Positions 24,263-32,725 are shown, numbered from the stretch's first letter. The stretch is DNA of 64,000 bases from Sporosarcina koreensis (GCF_001531445.1 NZ_LQYA01000198.1:82891-146890); one strand, 5' to 3'. Program-made: numbers and translations. The notes: a model not told the origin generated them from the sequence alone.

Positions 24263-26161
24263 ATGAATAAAAGTACTTTTGAAAAATTACAGTACAACGA
24301 ACTAAAAGAGATTGTAAAATCTTATTGCGTGAGCGGACTAGGCAAACAACTATTTGATAAATTAATTCCCAGTTCTAACTTAAAAGTAGTCAAACATCGA
24401 TTAACCGAAACATCTGAAGCACGTGCCATTCTGGATGCAGGAGGAAACGTACCTTTCATGGGTGTTTCCAACATTGAACATACAATTGACAAATTGGAAA
24501 AAGGCGTAATTTTAGCCCCATCAGAGCTTTTAAGTATTTCCGATTTTTTGAGAGGTTGCCGAAAAATAAAAGTTTTCATGTCCGGTAAAGAATTTTTTGC
24601 TCCGACATTATCGTCCTATGCCAATTCCATGACAGAATTCATGGAGGTAGAAGAGGAAATTAACTTTTCTATAAAAAATAATCAGATTGACTCGGACGCC
24701 AGTAAAGAACTCAAACGTGTTCGTCATCATATTCAAACATCTGAACAAAAAATAAAAGAACGATTAAATAAATTTCTGAACAGTAGTGCGAATAGAAATT
24801 ATATTCAGGAATTCATAATTAGTATCAAGAATGATCGCTATACAATACCAATAAAATCCTCATACAAAAATCAAGTACAGGGAACAATCATTGAAATATC
24901 ATCTAAAGGTTCGACAGTCTTTATGGAACCTAGTATAGTGCAAAAACTAAGTGTTGAACTCGCAACATTAAGATCCGAAGAGGCAATGTTGGAATATCAA
25001 ATACTAGCTACTTTAACAGGTCTAGTGACTGAAAATCTTCAAGCCATTACTATTAATATTGAGCTTATATCCCAGTACGATATGATTTTTGCTAAAGCTA
25101 AATATAGCAAACATGTGGATGGAATTGAGCCAAACGTAAATGATTATGGGAATATAAAATTAATAAATTGCAAGCATCCATTACTATCGGGTCATGTTAT
25201 ACCACTTCAGTTTCAGATTGGGAGCACTTATCGTAGCTTAATCATAACCGGACCTAATGCCGGGGGAAAAACGATTGTGCTGAAGACTATTGGCCTTGTT
25301 ACTTTGGCAACTATGTCTGGGTTTCATATTACTGCTTCGAAAGAAACTGAAATTGCAGTATTTGAGCGCGTGTTTGTAGATATTGGTGACAATCAGAGTT
25401 TAGAAAATGCACTTAGCACGTTCTCTTCTCACATGAAGAACTTATCGGAGATACTTCGATCAGTAAACAACAATACCCTGTTACTATTTGACGAGATCGG
25501 CAGTGGGACAGAACCAAATGAAGGAGCAGCATTAGCAATCTCCCTCTTAGAAGAGTTTTATCTTAAAGGATGTATTACCGTTGCAACAACGCATTATGGA
25601 GAAATAAAACGTTTTTCCGAAATGCATAGTGACTTTATGAACGCTGCCATGCAATTTAATCATGAAACTTTAGAACCGTTATTTAAACTTCTCATCGGGC
25701 AGTCTGGGGACAGTAATGCTCTATGGATCTCTAGAAAAATGAATGTACCGGAAAATGTTTTAAAAAGAGCAGAAGAGTATATGGAAAATAAAGAGTATCG
25801 CTTGGAACGGTTAAATGAGAGCAAAATCCTAAGACCAAAAACAGTGGTTGAAAAAGTCAATAAAAATATCGACTATCAAAAAGGAGACCGTGTAAAACTG
25901 CTTGACCACGATGACTTTGGAATAGTGTATAAAGAAAAGGACAACTATCATAACGTTACTGTGTATTATCAAAAACAATTTATTGAAGTAAACGAAAAAC
26001 GCTTGGCACTAGAGTTAAAAGCTGAAGAGTTATATCCAGAGGGTTATGACTTAGACACTTTATTCATTGATTATAATACTAGAAAACTAAATCATGATAT
26101 AGAGCGAGGATCGAAAAAAGCACTTCGTAAAATCCAGAAAGAAATTCGAGATAATAAATAA
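24263..26161 (+). CDS. MutS2-like ATPase lacking the Smr nuclease domain
   Basis: 632 residues. MutS core and coiled-coil lever (residues about 1-300, with the MutS2-type NDRYTIPIKSSYKNQVQGTI segment), Walker A GPNAGGKT at 330-337, DNQSLENALSTFSSHM, Walker B FDEIGSG with Asp410-Glu411, and THYGEIK. After a second coiled coil, a KOW-like part (YQKGDRVKLLDHDDFGIVY) is kept, but the C-terminal Smr domain of MutS2 (about 785 residues in Bacillus) is missing. ATG 24263 follows GGAGGAG by 9 nt; an ATG at 24245 overlaps that site. Bacillus MutS2 acts on collided ribosomes. An attenuated leader and an Lnu-like neighbour suggest a ribosome-directed role; that is inference. Confidence 0.85.
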   Translation: MNKSTFEKLQYNELKEIVKSYCVSGLGKQLFDKLIPSSNLKVVKHRLTETSEARAILDAGGNVPFMGVSNIEHTIDKLEKGVILAPSELLSISDFLRGCRKIKVFMSGKEFFAPTLSSYANSMTEFMEVEEEINFSIKNNQIDSDASKELKRVRHHIQTSEQKIKERLNKFLNSSANRNYIQEFIISIKNDRYTIPIKSSYKNQVQGTIIEISSKGSTVFMEPSIVQKLSVELATLRSEEAMLEYQILATLTGLVTENLQAITINIELISQYDMIFAKAKYSKHVDGIEPNVNDYGNIKLINCKHPLLSGHVIPLQFQIGSTYRSLIITGPNAGGKTIVLKTIGLVTLATMSGFHITASKETEIAVFERVFVDIGDNQSLENALSTFSSHMKNLSEILRSVNNNTLLLFDEIGSGTEPNEGAALAISLLEEFYLKGCITVATTHYGEIKRFSEMHSDFMNAAMQFNHETLEPLFKLLIGQSGDSNALWISRKMNVPENVLKRAEEYMENKEYRLERLNESKILRPKTVVEKVNKNIDYQKGDRVKLLDHDDFGIVYKEKDNYHNVTVYYQKQFIEVNEKRLALELKAEELYPEGYDLDTLFIDYNTRKLNHDIERGSKKALRKIQKEIRDNK

Positions 26162-26191
26162 AATAATTTAGAAATGGAAGGAGTATTGTTT

Positions 26192-26236
26192 ATGTGTTGC
26201 TCATGCTGTCCGGTCGTTGAAAAATCCCTTATCTAA
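26192..26236 (+). CDS. Putative 14-residue leader peptide of the Lnu-like gene
   Basis: GGAAGGAG (26177-26184) precedes ATG 26192, which opens MCCSCCPVVEKSLI and stops at 26236. The last codons form the left arm of a hairpin that covers the ribosome site of the next gene. The Cys-rich, Pro-containing peptide is unusual and matches nothing I know. Confidence 0.6.
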   Translation: MCCSCCPVVEKSLI

Positions 26237-26260
26237 AAAAGAAATTAGTCGATAAGGAGA
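26227..26260 (+). promoter_or_regulatory. Hairpin sequestering the Lnu-like gene ribosome site
   Basis: CCTTATC (26227-26233) pairs perfectly with GATAAGG (26251-26257), covering the AAGGAGA Shine-Dalgarno sequence at 26254-26260. The leader stop codon lies just after the left arm. Confidence 0.65.
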
Positions 26261-26267
26261 TTGGGAA

Positions 26268-27070
26268 ATGCTAATCCAAAACAAAATTATTCAAAGTGTT
26301 AAAGATAAATGTATTAAAGATGAGTTGGTTTCAGCGTGTATGATGTATGGATCTTTCACGAAAGGTGAAGGAGATCAATATTCTGATGTTGAGTTCTATA
26401 TATTCATTCAAGATGATAAAATAGAGAATTTTAGTTCGAGACATTGGGTTTCTGAAATTTATCCGATTGATTTGATCTTTTACAATGAGTATGGAACTGA
26501 GGTAGTGATTTTTTCAAATATGATCCGTGGAGAATTTCATTCCTTCCAGTATCTAAAATGGAAATTATAAAAAGTTTTAAGCCTACTGGGGTTTTTCCCG
26601 ATCCAGAGTCTATGTATATTTACGATTCTACAGAGCAATTAAAGCCTTTACTTTATGAATTAGGCGGAGCTGGACCAAACCGAATGACTGATGAAAATGT
26701 TAATTTCGCTTTTAATAACTTCGTGAATGCTTGGTTGATGGGCGTTAATGTTATGAGAAGAGGAGAATTAGCTCGGTCTTTGGAAACTTTATCCCATGTA
26801 CAAAAGTATATATTACAATTGATAAGGGTAAAGGAGCAATCGGTTGAACGTTGGTTAAACAGTACAAAAAATTTAGAAGGTGATATAAGTGCAGAGTCGT
26901 ATAAGGACTATGCATCATTAACCTCTAAATTAAATGAAAATGAGTTAAAAACTGCTTATAAGAATGCGTTGAGTATAGTTAAAGTATTGAATGAAACGCT
27001 TTGTACTCTTTATGCGGTAGATATTGGCGAAGATCTAATTAGTAAGCTTTTCGACTATCTTAATGAATAA
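26268..27070 (+). pseudogene. Lnu(B)/Lnu(F)-like lincosamide nucleotidyltransferase, frameshifted
   Basis: Two overlapping frames together give a full-length protein of the Lnu(B) type: SACMMYGSFTKGEGDQYSDVEF holds the nucleotidyltransferase GSxxxGxxxxxSDxE motif. The second frame (MEIIKSFKPTGVFPDPESM..., from 26558) holds the helical C-terminal domain with GGAGPNRMTDENVNFAFNNF. Restoring one T at the CATTCC near 26538-26542 would join them as GEFHFLPVSKMEII, close to the Lnu(B) order. The family adenylylates lincomycin and clindamycin. As sequenced it is broken; a base-calling error in the TT run is possible. Confidence 0.8.
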
Positions 27071-27081
27071 ATCAAGTAATG

Positions 27082-27115
27082 AAAGTTCACTGTTTACAAG
27101 CAGTGAACTTTTTTG
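27082..27115 (+). terminator. Terminator after the Lnu-like gene
   Basis: AAAGTTCACTG (27082-27092) and CAGTGAACTT (27101-27110) with T6. The same hairpin with one G-T pair follows the histidine kinase gene at 10902-10932. Confidence 0.85.
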
Positions 27116-27210
27116 ATTTACTAGGATATTTCTGAACTTTGTAGTGGGAAACAACAGTTCTTGAACTCCCGTAGATCAGCCGAAAATAAACTTCGTTATT
27201 CATTTATTTA

Positions 27211-27294
27211 CAAAGATTACTTTGAAGAAAAATGAACCTGTTTATTTAGTAGCCTGGGCAGGCACAACTAAAAACTCTCTGCGTTTTATTGGAA
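27211..27294 (+). pseudogene. Remnant of a second copy of the 13.5-kb lipoprotein gene
   Basis: The segment aligns with 13926-14009, including 27 identical bases in a row (27223-27249 and 13938-13964) and GGGCAGGCAC. Only this part of the C-terminal region survives. The remaining gap 27116-27494 holds no other gene; AGGATATTTC at 27122 matches a site after the other lnu tail, and a probable promoter for the next gene (TTGACT ... TATAAT-like) lies around 27374-27430. Confidence 0.7.
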
Positions 27295-27494
27295 CTTTAA
27301 CCGTTCCATTGGGAATTTTGCTCTGAACGAAGGGGCCTAAACAGGTCTATTTTTTTGATTAAATAACCTTCTGATTGACTTTGTAAAAAGAATAAAATAG
27401 AATATAAAAGTACTTTGTTTTGAGTACTATAATTAGAGTGGTGAAATTGAAGTGTGTTGCTAGTCAAATTTTGATTTGAGAAAGGATAAAGCAA

Positions 27495-28688
27495 ATGAAA
27501 TTTACGCAGTTCTTAAAAACGAAAGGCGCAATTGGAGCCATCTTCATGGGGATTTTCTATGCGATTGTAATGTTAAGTATTTTCTTGCCTGGCTATTCAG
27601 CAATTCCAGGCAGCATAGACAAATTGCCGATCGCAATTGTCAATGACGACGCTGGCGATTATGGAGCAGAGATTGCAAACCAATTGCAAAAGAGTTTACC
27701 TTTTAAAAATATTGAAACAGGCTTGTCGAATAAGGAAGCGATAAAAGAATTAGAAAAAAATGATGTAGCGTTAGTTGTCCACATACCTAAAACTTTCTCC
27801 GAGAATTTACAAATGGGTGACACAGCGGCAAATATCGACTTTACAATTAATGAAGCAGGAGCAACGGTCGTTTCTTCAACAATGGATTCTGTTGTTGCGG
27901 AAATTAATAACCAGATAAGCACACAGTTTTCACAACAAACTGCACAAAATATATTAATGAACTTTAATGTGCCAGAGGAGCAAGCTGCTGAACTGTCAAA
28001 CAAAATTGAAACAGCGTATGCCGGAAACGTAGTGAAAATCAATGAAATACCTGACGGCATGCACCATAATATGCTTCCTATGTTTCTAACGATGTCTGTT
28101 TACATCGGGGCGATGATTGGAGCACTACAACTAGTAGGTGCATTTAAAAACAACCTTGGAAAAGCAAGTAAAAAACGTTTATTCATATACGTACAATTGA
28201 CCGCCCTCTTGATTGCTGTCGTATCATCTTTAGCGGGAACAGGGGTTACCTTTTTAGTAAATGAGCCAAGCGGTAACCTATTCTTCAGCATACTTGGGCA
28301 GCAAATTTTAAATTATATGGTGTCCTTCAACTTTACAGCGATTTTCATCTTTTTAATTGGTGATAGTGGTATGATTTTAAACTTACCAATTTTATTGATC
28401 CAAACAATTGCAAATGGCGCAACGGTTACACGTGAAATGATGTATTTACCATATGAATGGATTAGTTATATATCGCCAATGTATTACTCGGTGCAAGCAT
28501 ATTTCGCCGGCTTATATGGCAGTATAAGTCCAAGTCCCTTCATTTGGTCATTGGTTCTTATTGGTGTAATTTCCATGTCGGTTAACATTTTAATTGTGAA
28601 ATTTCTGCATGTCCCATTTGCGACTGAGGAGATGGTGGCAAGGGGAAAGATAGAAAGTGTTGAAAATGAGGCTGAAGTTACAGTTTAG
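27495..28688 (+). CDS. YhgE/Pip-type ABC-2 membrane protein
   Basis: 397 residues. One N-terminal membrane helix, the external YhgE/Pip module (LPIAIVNDDAGDYG, then VALVVHIPKTFSENL), and five C-terminal membrane helices as in ABC-2 permeases. Members include the phage infection protein Pip and YhgE; many act in export or peptide resistance without a known ATPase. ATG 27495 follows GAAAGG. A PadR regulator gene follows 45 bases later, a frequent partnership that suggests local control. Confidence 0.88.
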   Translation: MKFTQFLKTKGAIGAIFMGIFYAIVMLSIFLPGYSAIPGSIDKLPIAIVNDDAGDYGAEIANQLQKSLPFKNIETGLSNKEAIKELEKNDVALVVHIPKTFSENLQMGDTAANIDFTINEAGATVVSSTMDSVVAEINNQISTQFSQQTAQNILMNFNVPEEQAAELSNKIETAYAGNVVKINEIPDGMHHNMLPMFLTMSVYIGAMIGALQLVGAFKNNLGKASKKRLFIYVQLTALLIAVVSSLAGTGVTFLVNEPSGNLFFSILGQQILNYMVSFNFTAIFIFLIGDSGMILNLPILLIQTIANGATVTREMMYLPYEWISYISPMYYSVQAYFAGLYGSISPSPFIWSLVLIGVISMSVNILIVKFLHVPFATEEMVARGKIESVENEAEVTV

Positions 28689-28733
28689 TTTTGCTAAAAT
28701 GAAGAGAAAAGTCATTTTGAAGGAGCATACAGA

Positions 28734-29273
28734 ATGTCCATTCAAATTTTCATCTTGAGCAAACTGATGGAGGATAATAGTTATCCTTATAAGTTAAAAA
28801 AACAACTTTCAGAGCCAATCCCGTTCGATCAACTAGGCGGACTTACAGAAAGTAAACTGTACTATCATTTCGAATCATTGGCGAAAAAAGGGTTGGTCGA
28901 GGTAGTTGAAATTATTAAGGAAGAGCACCGACCTGATAAGCAAATATTTGAAATTACGGACAAAGGTCGTGAAGCGCTGCCAAAATTAATCTATAAGCTT
29001 TTTGAAAATGCGGATGATGTTAAAGAAATGGTAGTTGGTTTAGCTAATCTTAAGTATGTAAATCGTGATGATGTTATTGAGATAATGAAAAAGAAATTAC
29101 AAAAAATTAAAGGCCACCAGAGGAAAATCGATGGATTTGAAGAACGGGTTCAAATCGACAATGAAAATGAGAAGTTTATAGAGTTTTTAAGCTCCTATAT
29201 TTCAAATCGGGTAGAGCATACAATTTATTGGCTCGAGGAGTTAATTAAACGGCTCGAACAAGATCAAATTTAA
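28734..29273 (+). CDS. PadR-family transcriptional regulator
   Basis: 179 residues. The winged helix opens IFILSKLMEDNSYPYKLKKQL and continues LTESKLYYHFESLAKKGLVE with the DKQIFEITDKGREAL wing. The C-terminal helices (KKKLQKIKGHQRKI...) form the dimer. ATG 28734 follows GAAGGAG. Probably represses the YhgE/Pip gene upstream. The remnant of an anti-sigma gene begins within about 10 bases of its stop and supplies a terminator. Confidence 0.88.
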   Translation: MSIQIFILSKLMEDNSYPYKLKKQLSEPIPFDQLGGLTESKLYYHFESLAKKGLVEVVEIIKEEHRPDKQIFEITDKGREALPKLIYKLFENADDVKEMVVGLANLKYVNRDDVIEIMKKKLQKIKGHQRKIDGFEERVQIDNENEKFIEFLSSYISNRVEHTIYWLEELIKRLEQDQI

Positions 29274-29282
29274 CGGATTGCA

Positions 29283-29375
29283 GGGTTACCGATCGCACTG
29301 TTCATAATCCTGCATTCATTTTCGGCAACCAGTTAATTCAAAACCCGTAGAAAATATAGTAGACTAACGTAAACA
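29283..29375 (+). pseudogene. Remnant 3-prime end of an anti-sigma factor gene
   Basis: Aligns with 17091-17193, the last membrane helix and tail of the anti-sigma gene: GTTACCG, CTGCATTCAT, TTCGG, AATTCAAAACC and GACTAACGT are shared in order, with an internal deletion of about 18 bases and an in-frame TAG. Confidence 0.75.
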
Positions 29376-29376
29376 A

Positions 29377-29421
29377 AACAGAGTTGACTCCCAAAATGTA
29401 TGGAGTTAACTCTGTTTTTTT
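29377..29421 (+). terminator. Terminator retained from the anti-sigma remnant
   Basis: AACAGAGTTGACTCC (29377-29391) pairs with GGAGTTAACTCTGTT (29402-29416), then T7. Related to 17198-17239 but better paired. It now follows the PadR gene. Confidence 0.85.
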
Positions 29422-29459
29422 ATGGTGTTTCCTGTTTATTGCCCACGGGCATCGAATCA

Positions 29460-29987
29460 TTATTTCATATAATCCTCAACCAATTCATAGCATCTCTCTT
29501 CTGTGAGATCTGCTAGTAAAACCACATATTCCAAATGCTCCTGTGTACCGCCTTGGTATTGTAGGGAAGCTTCCTTGGCAGTATCATCCCTATAGGTTAC
29601 CCAGTTTCGTTGTTCATCTCTCAATTGCTTCATTTCATCTGAAGAAAGTTGTTCTTGTAGGACTCCATACACTTCATTTAATAAACCATCCCACAGATCA
29701 TATCGATCGCCTTCAACTTTTTTCATCGCATAAGTTGAGGAATCATTGGAATACGTTCTCCGTATTTCTTCGACTTCTTCATTAATATCAGCAAGTTTCT
29801 GTAGATACTCTTCCTTCATAGTCTCATTTTCATCATTACTGGTTCTGTCAATGTAATTGTCGGTGTTTGAAGTATCTTCTGTTGAATAGGAATCGCCATT
29901 TTGTGACTCGTCAGATGAGTTGCTGCAAGCTGCTAATACAACAACTATCAATACCATTCCTATGATTAATTTCCAATGATTTTTCAT
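29460..29987 (-). CDS. LprI-like (DUF1311) lipoprotein
   Basis: 175 residues from ATG 29987; an upstream in-frame extension to 30053 would put charged residues before the signal peptide. The lipobox LAAC is followed by a Ser/Asp/Asn-rich linker. The C-terminal DUF1311 domain has LWDGLLNEVYGVLQEQL, RDEQRNWVTYRDD and the Cys of EERCYELVE. LprI of Mycobacterium inhibits lysozyme; a similar role here is only a family inference. The ribosome site is weak. Confidence 0.8.
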   Translation of the reverse strand: MKNHWKLIIGMVLIVVVLAACSNSSDESQNGDSYSTEDTSNTDNYIDRTSNDENETMKEEYLQKLADINEEVEEIRRTYSNDSSTYAMKKVEGDRYDLWDGLLNEVYGVLQEQLSSDEMKQLRDEQRNWVTYRDDTAKEASLQYQGGTQEHLEYVVLLADLTEERCYELVEDYMK

Positions 29988-30216
29988 GACAAACCAACTT
30001 TCAATTTTAGATTTACTTCTGTCCGTTACTACAGGACTATAGGAACTTCTCATCTACTATACAATATCAGAAATTCCTATTGTTCAGGCTAATGATGAAA
30101 TGGAGTTCCATTTGTGTAAGTTCTATAAAAATAAATAGATGAATACTAGCGGATGTCACGATATACACAATAAATAATTCAAAGAGTTTGATAAAATGAA
30201 ATTGGAGGTGAAAGCT

Positions 30217-31491
30217 GTGACTGATTATAAAATGAAGAATTGGGGACGGCTTATTAAATTTCATCGTCAGCAGCAAGGGTTAAAGCAAGATGATGTAGCA
30301 GTGGGGATTTGTACGCCTTCTTATTTGAGTCGAATTGAAAATGGCGTTGTTATCGCTGAAGAAACTGTTTATGGAATGCTGTTATCGCGTTTAGGCATTG
30401 ATTTGGCTCAAGAAAAAGCTGATGTGGGAATGAAACATGATCTTCTTGAAAGGATATACGCAAAACTGCTTTCAAATGAAATTCTTACACAAAACGAATT
30501 AACGAGGTTAACGACTCTTCAAACGGAGTCTTTTCAACAAGAAATCGATTTGCTAGCTGGACTGGTTTATAGTCGGTATTTATTTTCGATTGATAAGCTA
30601 ATTGGCGCTAGAGAGCTACTACTAAAAATCGAACCGTTTATCAATTGGCATCAAGATAGGGCAACCCAAATGTATATCGGGGTTTCAACGAATGTTCATT
30701 TATCCTTCTTAGAGTTTCGGGAAATTATCTTACGAGAAGAACAGTTGCGGGTTAGCAACTATATGAATACTGCTAATCGTTTTGAGCAAGCGAATTATTA
30801 TTATCATGTAGCTTTTGCCCACCATCGCTACTATTCATTCCAACAAGCATTATATTACATCAATATTGCGACACAAGCATTCTCCCATCAATATATACCT
30901 TTGTTCCAATTGAAGCTTTATTCGATGAGGGGAGTTATTTTGAATGATTTACATAGATACCAAGAGGCATTAGTGGAATTTGAAGCAGGACAAGATTTAT
31001 TGAGAAATGTTTTCACAATACAGACACCGCTTCAGTGGAGTTCGCTTTATAATAACATTGCCTACTGCTATGAATGTCAGGGTTTATTCTCGGAAGCTGT
31101 GTCATTTTATGAGGAAGCAAATCATTTTGAAGAAGATTTACATACAGTTATAAATTGGATGAGGGCTAGTTATCAACAAGGGAACGAAGAAGTGTTAAAT
31201 ACGCTTTTTTGTAACTACCCAAGGGAACGTTTCACTGTGCTCCATCATCAGTATCAATGGGATTTACTAAAATATGCAAGTGGGCGCAACCTTGAGCTTA
31301 CTAAATTGAAAGAGATAGAAGAAATGGTCTTTTCCTATTTTGAACAACAAGAATATTATTCATTAACATTGTATTATGCACCATTATGGGCCGCGTTTTA
31401 TGAGGATTTTCATGCATATAAGCAAGCTAGCATTTGCTTCAAATATGCATTTTTCGCGAGTGAGAAGGTACTTCAGCGTATGAGCAGCTAA
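30217..31491 (+). CDS. XRE-type regulator with TPR domain (RNPP-like architecture)
   Basis: 424 residues from GTG 30217, 6 nt after GGAGGTG; an ATG at 30196 lies before that site. An N-terminal helix-turn-helix (LIKFHRQQQGLKQDDVAVG, then YLSRIENG) is followed by a long helical domain with TPR-like repeats (YYHVAFAHHRYYSFQQALYY, RYQEALVEFEAGQDLL, LYNNIAYCYECQGLFSEAV). This is the layout of peptide-binding PlcR/NprR/Rgg regulators. No candidate signal-peptide gene is visible nearby. The MFS pump gene starts 13 bases later and is probably controlled by it. Confidence 0.85.
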   Translation: MTDYKMKNWGRLIKFHRQQQGLKQDDVAVGICTPSYLSRIENGVVIAEETVYGMLLSRLGIDLAQEKADVGMKHDLLERIYAKLLSNEILTQNELTRLTTLQTESFQQEIDLLAGLVYSRYLFSIDKLIGARELLLKIEPFINWHQDRATQMYIGVSTNVHLSFLEFREIILREEQLRVSNYMNTANRFEQANYYYHVAFAHHRYYSFQQALYYINIATQAFSHQYIPLFQLKLYSMRGVILNDLHRYQEALVEFEAGQDLLRNVFTIQTPLQWSSLYNNIAYCYECQGLFSEAVSFYEEANHFEEDLHTVINWMRASYQQGNEEVLNTLFCNYPRERFTVLHHQYQWDLLKYASGRNLELTKLKEIEEMVFSYFEQQEYYSLTLYYAPLWAAFYEDFHAYKQASICFKYAFFASEKVLQRMSS

Positions 31492-31504
31492 AGGGGGGGG
31501 CAGG

Positions 31505-32725
31505 ATGCAGTTTTTTAAACAATATGGTTTGTTATTGGGAGGATTAGGCTTTTCAAATTTAGGAAATTGGATTTATCTAATCGCCTTGAACTTGGCCGTT
31601 TGGCATTTAACACATTCACCTGCAGCGGTGGCTGGGATATATATTGCTGGTCCGATTGCTCGCATATGTAGTAATTTTTTCGCAGGCTCTATTATTGATC
31701 GCTATGATAAAAAACGTTTGATGGTGTATAGCGATATTATTAGAGGAATCATTGTTTGCATCATGCCGTTTTCATCATCGATTTGGCTCATCTATAGTTT
31801 CATCTTCCTTGCAAATATTGCAAGTAGTTTCTTTGGTCCAAGCAGCATTTATGTCATTACAAAGCTCGTGAAGGATGAGGATAAATTACGATTTAATGCG
31901 TTGAACAGTACACTGAGTTATGGTTCTTTTATGATTGGGCCGGCACTTGCTGGTGGAATTATTGCGATAAGTAATACAAGTGTTGCCATGTGGGCAAATG
32001 CTTTCACATTCTTCGTCTGCGCGTGGGCGATTGCCTCATTACCGAACATCAAGAATGAAGTAACGGAAAAAAGTAGTCGTTTGACATTCAACGTCATCCG
32101 TGATGATTTCTCACAAGTTTGGGCTTATATACGGGGAAAGCCGAAATTACTTATTTTTTTTGCGGTGTATTTAACTGCATTAATGTTTGCCTTTGCACTT
32201 GATTCCCAGGAGATGACCTTTTTAAAGGATGTCTTCCATACAACGGACACGACGTATGGAATCGTTGTAAGTGTAGCTGGGCTCGGAGCGATTTTTGGCG
32301 GATTATGTGCGACAGCAATGGTAAAAAAACTCTCGCTACAAACGTATATCGGTGCGGGGTTTTCTTTGACAATGCTAAGCTATTTACTCTTTTATTCCTC
32401 TACTGTCCTATGGTTGGCAATCATAAGCTTTATAGCGCTTGGATTTTTTATGGCATTTAGCAATACGGGATACGCAACGATGTACCAAACAACGATCCCT
32501 CCTGTACTGATGGGACGCTTTGGAAGTTCACTTGACCTTCTGCAAAGCGTGGCGCAAATCATTTTGACGTTTGTATTAGGTGTTTTTGCTGAGTGGTTTT
32601 CTTTACAACTGGTAGCAGTTATTTTTTCAGCGGTAGCTCTATCACTAGCGATCTATTTATATTTCTATATTGTTCCCCATACCAAACAGTTTTCTTTGGA
32701 AGTAGTGAATGAAAACTCCCACTAG
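31505..32725 (+). CDS. MFS transporter, DHA3-like
   Basis: 406 residues, 12 membrane segments. SIIDRYDKKRLMVYSD is the loop 2-3 motif and FFGPSSIYVITKLVKDEDKLRFNALNS the DHA3-type segment after helix 4. Such proteins (MdrP, Mef relatives) pump macrolides or dyes by proton antiport; the substrate is unknown. ATG 31505 follows a G-rich site (AAAGGGGGGG). Operon with the XRE-TPR regulator. Confidence 0.88.
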   Translation: MQFFKQYGLLLGGLGFSNLGNWIYLIALNLAVWHLTHSPAAVAGIYIAGPIARICSNFFAGSIIDRYDKKRLMVYSDIIRGIIVCIMPFSSSIWLIYSFIFLANIASSFFGPSSIYVITKLVKDEDKLRFNALNSTLSYGSFMIGPALAGGIIAISNTSVAMWANAFTFFVCAWAIASLPNIKNEVTEKSSRLTFNVIRDDFSQVWAYIRGKPKLLIFFAVYLTALMFAFALDSQEMTFLKDVFHTTDTTYGIVVSVAGLGAIFGGLCATAMVKKLSLQTYIGAGFSLTMLSYLLFYSSTVLWLAIISFIALGFFMAFSNTGYATMYQTTIPPVLMGRFGSSLDLLQSVAQIILTFVLGVFAEWFSLQLVAVIFSAVALSLAIYLYFYIVPHTKQFSLEVVNENSH

